Assembly: GCF_932526225.1 (NCBI RefSeq)
Contig: NC_064040.1
Span: 12,872,856-12,936,855 of the forward strand
Direction: 5' to 3'
Length of the DNA stretch: 64,000 nt
DNA from: Nematostella vectensis
Lineage: Eukaryota; Cnidaria; Anthozoa; Actiniaria; Edwardsiidae
Shown here: positions 1 through 13,001 of the stretch, one piece after another
How the letters are laid out: every line of letters starts with the position of its first letter
Numbering within the stretch: position 1 is the first letter of the stretch
Notes under the pieces: model-generated
What the model was told of the DNA's origin: nothing
Databases searched by the model: none
The model's input: only the letters and a program-made list of their open reading frames with translations
Program-made: the position numbers and the translations under genes

Positions 1-3000
1 GTAGGGTGTAGTCATGTGGTGGTAAGGTCTAGTCATGTGGTGGTGAGGTGTAGCCATGTGGTGGTAAGGTGTGGTCATGTGGTGGTAAGGTATGGTCATG
101 TGGTGGTAAGGTGAGGTCATGTGGTGGTAAGGTATGGTCATGTGGTGGTGAGGTGTAGTCATGTGGTGGTTAAGTGTAGTCATGTGGTGGTAAGGTGTAG
201 TCATGTGGTGGTAAGGTGTAGTCAGGTGTTGATAAGGTGTAATCATGTGGTGGTAAGGTGTAGTCATGTGGTGGTAAGGTGTAGTCATTTGGTGGTAAGG
301 TCAAGTCATGTGGTGGTAAGGTCTAGTCATGTGGTGGTAAGGTCTAGTCATGTGGTGATAAGGTGTGGTCATGTGGTGATAAGGTGTGGTCATGTGGTGG
401 TAAGGTGAGGTCATGTGGTGGTGAGGTGTGGTCATGTGGTGGTGAGGTGTAGTCATGTGGTGGTGAGGTGTAGTCATGTGGTGGTGAGGTGTAGTCATGT
501 GGTGGTAAGATGTAGTCATGTGGTGGTGAGGTGTGGTCATGTAGTGGTAAGGTGTAGTGATGTGGTGGTAAGGTGAGGTCATGTGGTGGTGAGGTGTAGT
601 CATGTGGTGGTAAGGTCTAGTCATGTGGTGATAAGGTGTGGTCATGTAGTGGTAAGGTGTAGTCATGTGGTGGTAAGGTGAGGTCATGTGGTGGTAAGTT
701 CTAGTCATGTGGTGGTAAGTTCTAGTCATGTGGTGGTAAAGTGTAGTCATGTGGTGGTAAGGTGTAGTCATGTGGTTGCAAGGTGTGGTCATGTGGTGGT
801 GAGGTGTAGTCATGTGGTGGTAAGGTGAGGTCATGTGGTGGTGAGGTGAGGTCATGTGGTGGTGAGGTGTAATCATGTGGTGGTAAGGTGTAGTCATGTG
901 GTGGTAAGGTGTAGTCATGTGGTGGTAAGGTGTGGTCATGTGGTGGTAAGGTGAGGTCATGTGGTGGTGAGGTGTGGTCATGTGGTGGTGAGGTCTAGTC
1001 ATGTGGTGGTAAGGTCTAGTCATGTGGTGATAAGGTGTGGTCATGTGGTGGTAAGGTATGGTCATGTGGTGGTAAGGTGTAATCATGTGGTGGTGAGGTG
1101 TAGTCATGTGGTGGTGATGTGTAGTCATGTGGTGGTGAGGTGTAGTCATGTGGTGGTGAGGTGTAGTCATGTGGTGGTGATGTGTAGTCATGTGGTGGTG
1201 AGGTGTAGCCATGTGTTGATAAGGTGTAGTCATGTGGTGGTGAGGTGTAGCCATGTGTTGATAAGGTGTAGTCATGTGGTGGTGAGGTGCAGTCATGTGG
1301 TGGTAAGGTGAGGTCATGTAGTGGTAAGGTGTAGTCATATGGTGGTAAGGTATAGTCATGTGGTGGTAAGTTCTAGTCATGTGGTGGTTAAGTGTAGTCA
1401 TGTGGTGGTAAGGTGTAGTCATGTGGTGGTAAGGTGTAGTCAGGTGTTGATAAGGTGTAATCATGTGGTGGTAAGGTGTAGTCATGTGGTGGTAAGGTGT
1501 AGTCATTTGGTGGTAAGGTCAAGTCATGTGGTGGTAAGGTCTAGTCATGTGGTGATAAGGTGTGGTCATGTGGTGGTAAGGTGAGGTCATGTGGTGGTGA
1601 GGTGTGGTCATGTGGTGGTAAGGTCTAGTTATGTGGTGATAAGGTGTGGTCATGTGGTGGTAAGGTGAGGTCATGTGGTGGTGAGGTCTAGTCATGTGGT
1701 GGTAAGGTCTAGTCATGTGGTGGTAAGGTGTAGTCATGTGGTGGTGAGGTGAGGTCATGTGGTGGTGAGGTGTGGTCATGTGGTGGTGAGGTGTAGTCAT
1801 GTGGTGGTGAGGTGTAGTCATGTGGTGGTGAGGTGTAGTCATGTGGTGGTGAGGTGTAGTCATGTGTTGATAAGGTGTAGTCATGTGGTGGTGAGGTGTA
1901 GCCATGTGGTGATAAGGTGTGGTCATGTAGTGGTAAGGTGTAGTCATATGGTGGTGAGGTATAGTCATGTGGTGGTAAGTTCTAGTCATGTGGTGGTTAA
2001 GTGTAGTCATGTGGTGGTAAGGTGTAGTCATGTGGTGGTAAGGTGTAGTCAGGTGTTGATAAGGTGTAGTCAGGTGTTGATAAGGTGTAGTCATGTGGTG
2101 GTAAGGTGTAGCCATTTGGTGGTAAGGTCAAGTCATGTGGTGGTAAGGTCTAGTCATGTGGTGATAAGGTGTGGTCATGTGGTGGTAAGGTGAGGTCATG
2201 TGGTGGTGAGGTCTAGTCATGTGGTGGTAAGGTCTAGTCATGTGGTGGTAAGGTGTAGTCATGTGGTGGTGAGGTGAGGTCATGTGGTGGTGAGGTGTGG
2301 TCATGTGGTGGTGAGGTGTAGTCATGTGGTGGTGAGGTGTAGTCATGTGGTGGTGAGGTGTAGTCATGTGGTGGTGATGTGTAGTCATGTGGTGGTGAGG
2401 TGTAGCCATGTGTTGATAAGGTGTAGTCATGTGGTGGTGAGGTGTAGCCATGTGGTGATAAGGTGTAGTCATGTGGTGGTGAGGTGTGGTCATGTGGTGG
2501 TAAGGTCTAGTCATGTGGTGGTAAGGTCTAGTCATGTGGTGATAAGGTGTGGTCATGTGGTGATAAGGTGTGGTCATGTGGTGGTAAGGTGAGGTCATGT
2601 GGTGGTGAGGTGAGGTCATGTGGTGGTGAGGTGTGGTCATGTGGTGGTAAGGTCTAGTCATGTGGTGGTAAGGTCTAGTCATGTGGTGATAAGGTGTGGT
2701 CATGTGGTGATAAGGTGTGGTCATGTGGTGGTAAGGTGAGGTCATGTGGTGGTGAGGTGTGGTCATGTGGTGGTGAGGTGTAGTCATGTGGTGGTGAGGT
2801 GTAGTCATGTGGTGGTGAGGTGTAGTCATGTGGTGGTAAGATGTAGTCATGTGGTGGTGAGGTGTGGTCATGTAGTGGTAAGGTGTAGTGATGTGGTGGT
2901 AAGGTGAGGTCATGTGGTGGTGAGGTGTAGTCATGTGGTGGTAAGGTCTAGTCATGTGGTGATAAGGTGTGGTCATGTAGTGGTAAGGTGTAGTCATGTG

Positions 3001-3446
3001 GTGGTAAGGTGAGGTCATGTGGTGGTAAGTTCTAGTCATGTGGTGGTAAGTTCTAGTCATGTGGTGGTAAAGTGTAGTCATGTGGTGGTAAGGTGTAGTC
3101 ATGTGGTTGCAAGGTGTGGTCATGTGGTGGTGAGGTGTAGTCATGTGGTGGTAAGGTGAGGTCATGTGGTGGTGAGGTGAGGTCATGTGGTGGTGAGGTG
3201 TAGTCATGTGGTGGTAAGGTGTAGTCATGTGGTGGTGAGGTGTAGTCATATGGTTGTACGGTATAGTCATGTGGTGGTAAGGTCTAGTCATGTGGTGGTA
3301 AGGTGTAGTCATGTGGTGGTAAGGTGTAGTCATGTGGTGGTAAGGTGTAGCCATGTGGTGGTAAGGTGTAGTCATGTGGTGGTAAGGTGTAATCATGTGG
3401 TGGTAAGGTGTAATCATGTGATGGTAAGGTCTAGTCATGTGGTTGT
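1..3446. repeat. 21-bp minisatellite array (about 164 copies), intronic
   Basis: The array is made of a 21-bp G/T-rich unit, consensus GGTGTAGTCATGTGGTGGTAA, with recurrent substitutions such as GTCTAG, GTGAGG and GTTGATAA. It begins before base 1, so its full length is unknown. Because 21 is a multiple of three, every frame that lacks a stop stays open, which creates long fake ORFs of MVVRCSH or MTTPYHH repeats on both strands. The array lies upstream of the first visible glycogen phosphorylase exon and is read as intronic sequence of that gene. A higher-order duplication with a 2331-bp offset (111 units) is visible inside it. Confidence 0.97.
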
Positions 3447-3505
3447 TCAGTATTTCATGTTTTATCGAATAAAGACAGCTCTAATATTCATTTACCTCTT
3501 GTTAG

Positions 3506-6500
3506 GAGAACAAGATCCGCCTTGCTGCATACATCCAGAGCGAGTATAAAGTAGATGTCAATGTGAACTCTATTTTTGACATCCAAGTTAAGCGCATCCA
3601 TGAGTATAAACGTCAACTGATGAACTGCCTGCATGTCATCATCCTCTACAACCGTAAGAACTTTACTTTTATACTCATAAGTAGAATATCTATGATGTCA
3701 AACCCTTAGAGCTCTACCCTCTATACAAAACGCAAAATGCTGAACTTGGATGGTACATAGGATGGTAGATAAATAGCCCTGGAAAAGCATTACAAACTCA
3801 GTTTAAGAGTTTGGCTCATAATTCTAAATCTCTAAGGGCTGTCGAAACAAGCTGGTGACTGCGGATCTCTGCCAGCTATTTTATGTTTTATTGCTGGTTT
3901 CTTTTTGTTTGATGTTTAAAACAAATAGTAGAGCTAAAGGAGTGTTCATTAAATACACCGAGGGGGGAGGGGGTCCGAAAATTGTTAACCACCAAAGGGG
4001 GGGGGGGGCTCAGAATAAAAAGGTCCTCTAAATTTTGGGGTTCTTTAAGGGGGGGGGGGGGGGCACCGAAAAAAATGTTTACAATGAAAGGGGGGGCTCT
4101 GAAATTTTGAGTAAAAATCTTCCCTCCCCCCCCCCCCCCTCGGTGTAATTAATGAACACTCCCTAATTTTGCCTCAATCCTCTCACAACCCGCTTCTTCT
4201 TTTTTTTTTTTTTTTTTTTCAAGCAGCTGGCTACTTCAGTAAATTTTGACAGCCCTGATCTCCATAATTATTTTGATTTTCCTTTTTGGAATTTGCTTTA
4301 GAACAATGCCATTCTGTTTTGGGTACCCTGTGGGTCCCCTACATACCCACCACCCTTCTATTTTCTGCTGCCAATTATCTGGCTGTGTGCCACCTATAAT
4401 TGACCAAACAAGAAAGGTACTGCATTAGTTGTCTGGATGAAATTGTGGCTGAATGATGGAAAAAATGAAAGGATTGAAGTAAACAGGAATGTCATTATTT
4501 TGCTGGCGATTTTTTTTTTATAATTTCCTTGGTCAAATTGATATGTCCTTGATACAATCATATGAGTCATAGGAGAAATGCTTTCTTCTTTAGAAATTTA
4601 GAAAATACTCCCAGAATTTTGAACCACACTATAATTAATAGTTTTAAATTCAACTCTGTTATATGTACTTTTCTTAGGGCTAAAGGCAAATCCAAATATG
4701 ACCTTTGTGCCACGCACTGTTATGGTTGGAGGGAAGGTGAGTTGTCTTCTTTGCTTACTGCTAGTGCATAGGCCGCTACTTTTGCCAACTGCTTGATGTT
4801 ATTTGTTGATAGGGCCTCGTTTGCTGACTGCATGGTGGTGTTTGTGCACAGGCCACTTTTCTGCTTACTGCTTGATGTTATTTGTGCATAGGCAGTTTCT
4901 TTGCTGATTGTTTGGTATTATTTGTTGTTCATAGGCAGCCCCTGGCTACCACATGGCCAAGCTTATCATTAAGTTGATCAACAGTGTTGCCAAAGGTAAC
5001 ATCTACCAACACACATATAGAAAGCTTGAGAACATTTCTAGATCTTTCTTGGAACATGAAAAGAAAGCTATAGAAGATAACTATTTTTCAATTGTTTTTT
5101 TTAGTGGTCAACAATGACCCTATCATTGGGGACAAACTAAAGGTGGTGTTTCTGGAAAATTACCGTGTCTCACTGGCTGAGAAAGGTAGGCCTACTTGAA
5201 GCTAGTTATTGTCTTTGGTTTAGACAAACAGAAAAGTCAAAAACTTTGTGCATATATTGTCACTAATCTTTTTTAGCTTAAAACTGGTTTAGACAAACAG
5301 AAAAGTCAAAAACTTTGTGCATATATTGTCACTAATCTTTTTTAGCTTACAAACACTTGGGAAATACATATATCTACATGTTTACACATAATTTATAAGA
5401 AGAAAATGGCTCAAGGTCAGTACAGATAGGAACAATATGTGACTGAGGTTTAATCATACTTGCCTTCATGCGGGCCTGAAAAAACACACAGTACAATAAA
5501 ACTTCAATAATGACCCTTGAAATATAGGATTTATATGTGCAATTGTAAATAGGAAATTCTAGTAAGTTCTAGTTTTGTAAAAAGTAGGATCTAAATTGTT
5601 AGTTCTAGAAAAGTCATAGAAGTCTTTTGCAAATAAGAAGTATTTTTCGTAGATATTTTGTGAAAGTTTGCAGTCTTGCGATATTGTTTATTTGATACAG
5701 AGACTATTTCTAGAGTGTTCTAGAATGTAGCGTGACAAATACAAATGAAAAGCCATAATTATTAGTTACTAGAACTTGCTCGTGTGAGCGATAGTAAAAT
5801 CACATAAATTCAGTTAAGTTCTTAGTGAAGAAGTATTCCAAAAATAGTGTTAGGTGAAATCTTTAGTATTAGGCAATTAGCTATATTTAGTAAACAGAAG
5901 AGTATAAAAGGAGAAGCGTTAGTATCGTAGGCAGTTGAATAAAGTCGAAGTCGAATAGAACAGTAAATCGCAGTCAAATAGAAAGTGGAATAGAAGTGGA
6001 ATAAAAAGTCTAATACAATTGTCTAATACAATAGTTGAATATAGTTAAATTCCAATACTGTTGATTTCACTTATGGCAGGTCCAAAATTGCCATTTTCAT
6101 AGAATGATTACTGTTATCTTGATATCCATGATGAAAAATGATGGATTGGGTTTGTGTGCAATGATTTATTGTTGTTTTGTAGTTATCCCAGCTGCAGACT
6201 TGTCTGAGCAGATCTCCCTGGCGGGCACTGAGGCGTCCGGGACAGGAAACATGAAATTCATGGTAAATAGGCGATTAGCACTAAGAAGTCATGTTAATTT
6301 TTGAGTAGCAAAAAAAAAAATAATAATAATAATTCCATAAAAATAGGCATGGACAATTTCTTGCTGTATCATAAGCAATAAATAAGTTGAGTTTTAATAT
6401 TTTTTTCCCGCCAAAAGCTGGAGCCGCACAAGTTTGTTACCCAAAGAGCCGCCTGTTCCAAACACCACCTTTGATAATGGTCTGGAATAAACAGGTCTGG

Positions 6501-9500
6501 ATTTCCACCTGATGGTCTTCTATAAATAAGCAATATCATAAACACAGTATCACTGGAAGACCCCTGAAAGAGCATCTGTTTTGCCTTGGATTACCAACCT
6601 TATGAGAAGAAGTTGGTTCTTTCCTAATTGGCTAATTTTCGGTGCATGATTGATATGATGGAATCAAATGAATTCTGATTTATTAATTAAAGATCTATTG
6701 AAATCTTGCAGGGATTTTCTATGGAAAAAGCCACAGGCTGTATAATTATTAAGAGAGAGTTTTAACTCCATTCTATTTCAAATGACAGATGAATGGTGCA
6801 CTGACCATTGGCACCCTTGATGGAGCTAACGTGGAGATGATGGAAGAGATGGGTAAAGAAAACATATTTATCTTTGGTATGACAGTGGAGGAGGTGGAAG
6901 CCTTGAGTCGCAAAGGGTAAGAACTCATTTTGAAATTTAAGGTTAATAGAATTTATCCATCTGGCTTATAACAGTCGTTCCAGTTTAAAGCTCCTGATCA
7001 CCTTATTTCTAATTCAACCAAGACTCTAAAAAGCCTGCTTGTCTTTTCCAAACTTTAGTTTGTAAAATCATTCATTTATGCTAAACAGATGCAAGTAATG
7101 ACCAGAAGCCTTTTAAAGTGTTTCTGAAGCGAAAGGAAACAGCCTTTTTGTATAATATTTTTAAACCTCAAATATCAAAGAAACAACATTTCAAAGCTTT
7201 TTCGATCCACATAAACCCATTGGAAAAAAATATTGCGTGAAGTTGGTGTTTATGTCCTATCAAGTGCGACATTTTGAAGGGCTTGTGACGTCACACGGTT
7301 GCTTGCTCAGCGGGAAGAGAAAAAGCGTGCGAAAGGAAGGCGACGGTCATGGCCACAACACAAGCCAGTAGAAGTTTACTTTGCGGATTCCCGAGGCCAC
7401 AAAAGCTGCAAAAATTATGGCCTAACAACTGACTTGCCAATATTCCTCCCACCCCTAAAATGAGATGGTGCAAATAGACTTATCTGGTGTGAAAATTGTT
7501 GAGGAAATCAGAACTTTGCACCTTTCGAACCTTAGGCAATTTGAACAAGCTGCTAAGTTTGAGCCAACGAGTTACGCAAAGTTGACATTCTTGTAGTAAG
7601 GCACAGAGAAATCGATAGCGAATCTAAGAGCAATATGGGGTTCGAACTGTGAAAGGGTTTTAGAGAGAAATAAGTCTATCAAGAAGGCAAAGTCGTTGAG
7701 AAAATGGCAAGATATTCGTCTCGTTTTGTTCGGTTTTAATCGCTTACATGTGCGCTTGTTGGAGTCGCGTCATCGTTCTCAAGCCATTTACTTGTTGTTG
7801 TTCTTATAATTCGTATTCAATTGAGCTTTATGAATTATCTCTAGGAGAGGGTCTTAACATGACTATCAATTCTAGCTAAAGATATTTTGGATAATTATAG
7901 AAATCTGAGCTGAAGGGTCGTTTACAGTGTTTTTGTCTATTGACATAATCCGTTGTAGAGTGGAACCTACACGATCAGGTTTAGACAAGGTGGGAATCGA
8001 ACACACCAAAATAATAATCCCCTCGAAGCGTTCTGGGGCCATTAGAATGGCAAAACATGCTGATGGGGGAAAAATTCATGATTTGATTGAACTGATGAAG
8101 CCCAGCGTAATCATTGTGAAATTAGAAGCTAGGAGGTTAAATATTCCTAGGAGTGATTTTATTCCATATCCTGCCAGAAGCAGAGTATTAATACAAATTT
8201 TTGTTTGTTCTATTGTTATTCTGGGGTTAAATTTATGTAGGGTACAAAAGAGAGGACTTTTTTTTTGTATATTCACTGACAGAAAACCATACAATCTGAT
8301 GATACCAAATAGACCCTTATTTTCTACCATAAATGATCTATAATATTAATACAGCCATCCTATGAAAAACGTGCATTTCCATTGTTTTTATTTGAAAGGT
8401 AAGAGCCCTGGTAACTCGAACTATATCGACTCAAACTGAGTTCGATTTTCCTATGATTTGGATGATAATTTCAGTCATGAAGCATCATTGATTCCTAGTA
8501 TTTTGTGGTGTTGGGGGGGGGGACATTTTTTCATGTATGTCCATTTGGCTAAACAGGGGGGAAAAGTTTCCTCCCCCTTGTTCTAAGCTATAGCCCTGCT
8601 GCTAAATCAAACTGTTTTTATTATATTTCACCTAAGGGGAATGTGCTTCTACCCAGGTGACTACACAAAGAAGTTTGTTTTTCCATTTAGGGCTACAAAT
8701 AGGGGGATCAAGTGTTTCCGGGGTGGCATATAATAAAATCTCAAAGATTAGGGGTCCATCCCAAGGTCCACCTTAGATGGAGAAAGAAGGCTATAGAGAG
8801 TTACCTAGCCTTACCTTGCTAGTCCACCATGGCTAAGCTTGCTGTCATATGCTAGGTGAAAAAAACTATAATCCATCATGTTGACCCTCGCCCTCAACTT
8901 TTCATAGTACAGTATGCAAATAATTTCTTCTCTTGTATCTATACTATTAGCAGTAGAATGTTTTTTTAATAAAAACATTTTTGCCATTCACAAGATTGAA
9001 GTTAGAAGCTAACGAAGTGCAACCAAGGTATAAGTTTCAAATACCCATAAGCGCCATGTAGAGTCATCAGCAATGGTAAAAAAAAAACAAGGAAGAAATG
9101 AAAACAGTGATCCATTAAAAAAAATAATAGTATTTCTAGCTAATCAAAGACAAAATGCAGACGTCGAGGATCAAAGAAAGAACTTTTCAGTCACAAAATT
9201 AAAATTTAAATGAAATAAAGCCTGAATTGACTGTTATCAGCTAGAAAAGAAAAGCTTATTGCATAACAGACTAATGCACATACACTGGCTAGACACTCAA
9301 AAGTTAGTGACTATTCATGGTCACATTTGTGACTTGGTATCAAACAAGCAGCCTTCTATAAATTGGAGTCACTGCTTCCCAAACTGCCAAATGGTGGATA
9401 AATATTGGAATCAATAAACTTGTGGATATTCTCAATCAAGAACATTTTGCACAAGACTATGCTAAAGAAAAGGGGTATGTATGCTGTACAGCCAATCTAA

Positions 9501-12340
9501 GTTTTCTGAGCAACTTAAATTTGAAATGAGTAAGTAAACCTTTAATTTTATGCAATGCACAATCATAGTGAGTTTGTAATGGACATGCCAAGTGCAATAA
9601 AAGACCTCAGGGTCATATTGAGCCCTCTCGGCTGAGGCCATAGGATTATGATGATAAAATAAGAGCGATATCACTAAAGCTTGTATATTTGGCCAGTGTC
9701 TCTTTGTCGTATTTACTGTATTATTTGATGAAAACTAATGAAGATGAGTCCCTTACATAAACTGCTGATGTTGAATTGAAATCGAGTACAGACCCTGTAG
9801 CATTAATGTGCCTCTTAATGATTCTTACAAAATTAAAGAATGTTTTTTAATACTCTTTCTCATGGGCCCTCAAGTGCACATCAACAGAAGCCCAGCATCT
9901 GCAAAACGGCAAAAGAGAGTCATTATCTAAAAAAATAACATTTTAAAAGTCAACATGATAACTCTGATAAGTATTTTTAGAAAAGAATTACGGATCCTAA
10001 CAAATTATCCAAGTCAAGTCAACAGAATCCCCATTAGACCTGAACTAAATGGATTAGGTTTTACAATAACGTTTTGCTATTTGGATACAGTGCATTGTTT
10101 TTTTTTATTACAAAACGGTGCAAAGTACTTTTATTATATAAGTTAAGTTACTTAATTAATATATATTAATTTTGTGAGTCCCCATTTTGACTTTTTCGAA
10201 ACTAGATGGATTAGGTTTCACAATTATGTTTTGCTAGTTGAATAAATTACATTCATTTTGTGAAATACAAAATAGAAGGTAAATTTATGATGTGATGTAT
10301 GATTTTTTTTCGGATTGCTACTGAAAACCAGCTAAAAAGTGCAGCTTCGGCGAGCGTATTATCATATTTACTCGCATCCAGATCACAGCTCGAGCACAGA
10401 AAAATAAACTCACCACAAGTTCTAGACCCCTCTCATTTCTCCCTGCATCGTGCAAATGACTCTCGCCCGTTCAGCTCCAAGGGAATGCACTGCTCCTTTC
10501 TATCCAAATTCGCTCCTGTTGCCTCCCGAAGAGTTTTATATGACTCTTTACTAGACTATTTGTTGTAATTAGACATTGTAAGAATATAAACGCAACAAAT
10601 AGTAGGGTAAACTAGTGAACTTTTCGGTCAATGATCGATTCAAAATGGCTCCTTCAGCGTTAGTAAGCAACCGTGTGACGAAACCCGGGGGGTGCCTATG
10701 ACATAATTTCGCTGTATTCTTTGTCTCACTTGTTACCTCTCTTTGAAGAATAATTGCGTCATGTAACTCATAATCTATTATTTTGACTTTTCTTTTATAA
10801 TATTAAGCGAAGATTGAATTTTATAATAAGCCTAAGAACAGCCTGACACAATTTTCGCTTCAGAAACACTTTAAGGGATCACTTTCAATTCATTTTCTTT
10901 TGGAATACTCTTTTATTATGAAAGATCTCTAGCATACAGTAAAAGGTCTATTTAGACTCCTCATTTTAAGCTCTTTTATTGCTCAGATATAATCCCAAGA
11001 CCTACTACGAGAGAAACCCTGAACTCAAGAAAGCTCTGGATCAAATCCGTGACAACTACTTCTCTCCAAAGGAGCCTGGGGTTTTCCAAGATGTTGTCAA
11101 CTCTTTACTTTACCATGACAGGTAATACTCTGGGTAATGATTTAATCTGCACTTTGTTTACTATGAACTTTGTACTTTTATAATGTATAGTGTATGATTT
11201 TGTATAATGTACTTAGTACTTGTTTGTGTATTATAGTACATCCTAGAAACGTATAGAAACAGTATAAGTGCAATAGTACTTTGTGTGCCTTGGTCCTATA
11301 AGTACATCAGTACTTTGCATAAAACACTTATGCCAAACCACCTGCAGCAGTTTTCATCGCTCATTTTTTGTTTTGTTGTTGTTGTTTTTTGCAGATTTTA
11401 TCTGTTAGCAGATTTTGATGCATATCTGAAGTGCCAAGAGAGAGTCAGCCAGACGTTTATGGTATGTCAGCCACACTCATCTACATCTCACAGGGAGTGG
11501 GGAGGTCTACACACGTACCTCCAGAGAATGGAAAGGTTTACCCATTCATCCCTACAGGGAATGGAAAGGTCTACCCATACTTCCCAACAGGGAATGGGAA
11601 GGCCTACATACACCTTCCCACAGGGAATGGGAATGTCTACCCACACCTCCCCACAGGGAATGGGAAGGTCTACACACACCTCCCTACAGGGAACGGCAAG
11701 GCCTGCACACCTTCCTCAGGAAATGGCAAAGTCTACACACACCTCCCCACAGGGAATTGAAAGGTCTACCCATACTTACCAACAGGGAATGGGAAGGCCT
11801 ACATACACCTCCCCACAGGGAATGGGAAGGTCTACACACACCTCCCTACAGGGAATGGCAAGGCCTACACATCTTCCTCAGGAAATGTCAAAGTCTACAC
11901 ACACCTCCCCACAGGAAATGGAAAGGTCTACCATACTTCCCAAAAGGGATGGGAAGGCCTACATACACCTTCCTCAGGGATAGGGATGGTAAGCCCCACA
12001 AGGTCTACACAGATCCCCTAAGGGAATGGGAAGGTCTAAACACACCTCCCTCAGAGAATGGGAAGGTCTACACACACCTCCCTCCAAGGAACGGCAAGGC
12101 CTACACACCTTCCTCATCATCATTTGGATGTAAACATCTATCATTATTTGGATAGATGTTTAAATAGATCTTCCTACTTAATTTGTCCCTTAGAAACCTG
12201 AAAAGTGGTGCACCATGGCACTCATGAATGTGGCTTCATCTGGGAAGTTCTCAACTGATCGCACAATCCGTCAGTACGCAGAGGAAATATGGGGTGTCAA
12301 GTCAGTTGATTCTGAGGTCAAGCCTATTGCTGGTATCTAA
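3506..12340 (+). CDS. PYG: Glycogen phosphorylase, C-terminal part (nine exons, 5' end outside window)
   Basis: This enzyme phosphorolyses alpha-1,4 glycogen chains to glucose 1-phosphate in the cytosol, using pyridoxal phosphate. Exons: 3506-3653, 4678-4736, 4935-4995, 5105-5185, 6183-6262, 6789-6916, 10987-11121, 11395-11461 and 12194-12340 (stop TAA). All junctions are GT-AG and the phases join without a shift, giving about 300 residues. Recognisable family blocks in order are [67 protein letters not shown] (its Lys is the PLP Schiff-base residue in the family), [19 protein letters not shown] and [17 protein letters not shown]. The N-terminal two thirds, with the regulatory and glycogen-storage sites, lies to the left of the window. 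Introns hold a 21-bp minisatellite, a MITE, a 3.76-kb inverted-repeat element and a 33-bp minisatellite. Muscle, liver or brain type cannot be assigned. Confidence 0.95.
3939..4163. mobile_element. MITE family G, copy 1 (GAGTGTTCATTAAATACACC termini)
   Basis: The left end GGAGTGTTCATTAAATACAC and the right end GTGTAATTAATGAACACTCC are near-perfect inverted repeats. The interior carries several long G runs (15 G at 4049-4063) and a C run at the right. The element sits in a phosphorylase intron. CTAA occurs just outside both ends, so it may be a short target-site duplication. Related copies lie at 58086-58338 and 59567-59916. Confidence 0.8.
5215..5350. repeat. 69-bp tandem duplication
   Basis: A segment beginning GGTTTAGACAAACAGAAAAG occurs twice in direct tandem with a 69-bp offset and is nearly identical. 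It lies in the intron after the phosphorylase exon ending at 5185. The near identity suggests a recent duplication. Confidence 0.9.
7113..10874. mobile_element. 3.76-kb TTAA-flanked inverted-repeat element (piggyBac-type, apparently non-autonomous)
   Basis: TTAA at 7113-7116 is followed by AGTGTTTCTGAAGCGAAA (7117-7134). The exact reverse complement ends at 10870 and is followed by TTAA at 10871-10874. A second inverted pair lies further in: CACACGGTTGCTTGC near 7295 and GCAAGCAACCGTGTG near 10663. TTAA target duplication is characteristic of piggyBac-superfamily transposons. No open frame of transposase length is present. The longest frame, 7927-8343 (138 codons), has no family I recognise. 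The element fills nearly all of a phosphorylase intron (6917-10986). It may be a deletion derivative, or two related short elements bracketing unrelated sequence. Confidence 0.7.
11490..12116. repeat. 33-bp minisatellite in the last phosphorylase intron (about 19 copies)
   Basis: The unit resembles GGGAATGGGAAGGTCTACAC followed by ACACCTCCCTACA, with 30-bp variants. The period is a multiple of three, so several frames stay open, encoding [11 protein letters not shown] repeats among others. The frame of the exon ending at 11461 also stays open through the splice donor to 11983. Confidence 0.95.
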
Positions 12341-12518
12341 AGGAAAGCAAGCAGTCCCCAACGACTACTGCTGATGGTACTTTAGACAAGACTGAGTCAT
12401 TTAGTGTTAGAACATTTAGCTTAAGCTACATAAGCATTATAATGGAATACATTTAGAACTTGGGTTATTGGTGACAATGTACTGGTAACCATGGTTACTT
12501 TATACTGTAGCCATGTTA

Positions 12519-12524
12519 AATAAA
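12519..12524 (+). terminator. Polyadenylation signal of glycogen phosphorylase
   Basis: AATAAA lies about 180 bases after the stop codon. Further copies at 12565-12570 and 12760-12765 could be alternative signals. The stretch 12341-13086 holds the convergent 3' UTRs of phosphorylase and RSPH9 and no other feature that I can see. Confidence 0.6.
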
Positions 12525-12995
12525 GAAACTAAGTTATGATTATACAGTTGTAAATTACTTGTGAAATAAATAGAAATGTTTATAAAAATGCATACCCAAC
12601 TACAGTGAGTTCTTTTTATGACAATTTCATTGAAACAGCAATTTGATTTTGGGCATGGGCAAGAATATGATATACAATTGTAGTTTTTCAAAATGTTACA
12701 ACTTGTAGCTGATTGGAGGAAGCTGTCGTGATACTTTCCATTTGGTTTGATAAACAAGAAATAAACCTGTTTTGATATGGATAATTCTAGAAGTCTTCAT
12801 AAAATTGAATGAAAGATGTGAAGGGCTCTTTAGTGCCATGGTATAGAGTGAATTTTTCAAACTGTTAAAAACAATTACCAGGGAGCTGTCTGCTATTTCA
12901 AATGGTTGTTTTGTTAGAGCACATGCAAAACAAGTGTTTTGAAAAGCATTTCACCAACACAACTCCTACATCCTCCTCACGTAACCAGTTCAATC

Positions 12996-13001
12996 TTTAT
13001 T
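12996..13001 (-). terminator. Polyadenylation signal of RSPH9
   Basis: TTTATT on the plus strand reads AATAAA on the minus strand, 86 bases beyond the RSPH9 stop codon. Confidence 0.55.

Noticed and set aside
121..3549. Long ORFs on both strands in the 21-bp array (MVVRCSH and MTTPYHH repeats)
   Set aside because: They follow from a period divisible by three, have no start context or domain, and lie in an intron.
7927..8343. 138-codon ORF as a transposase
   Set aside because: No recognisable DDE/D catalytic pattern or family; too short for piggyBac transposase.
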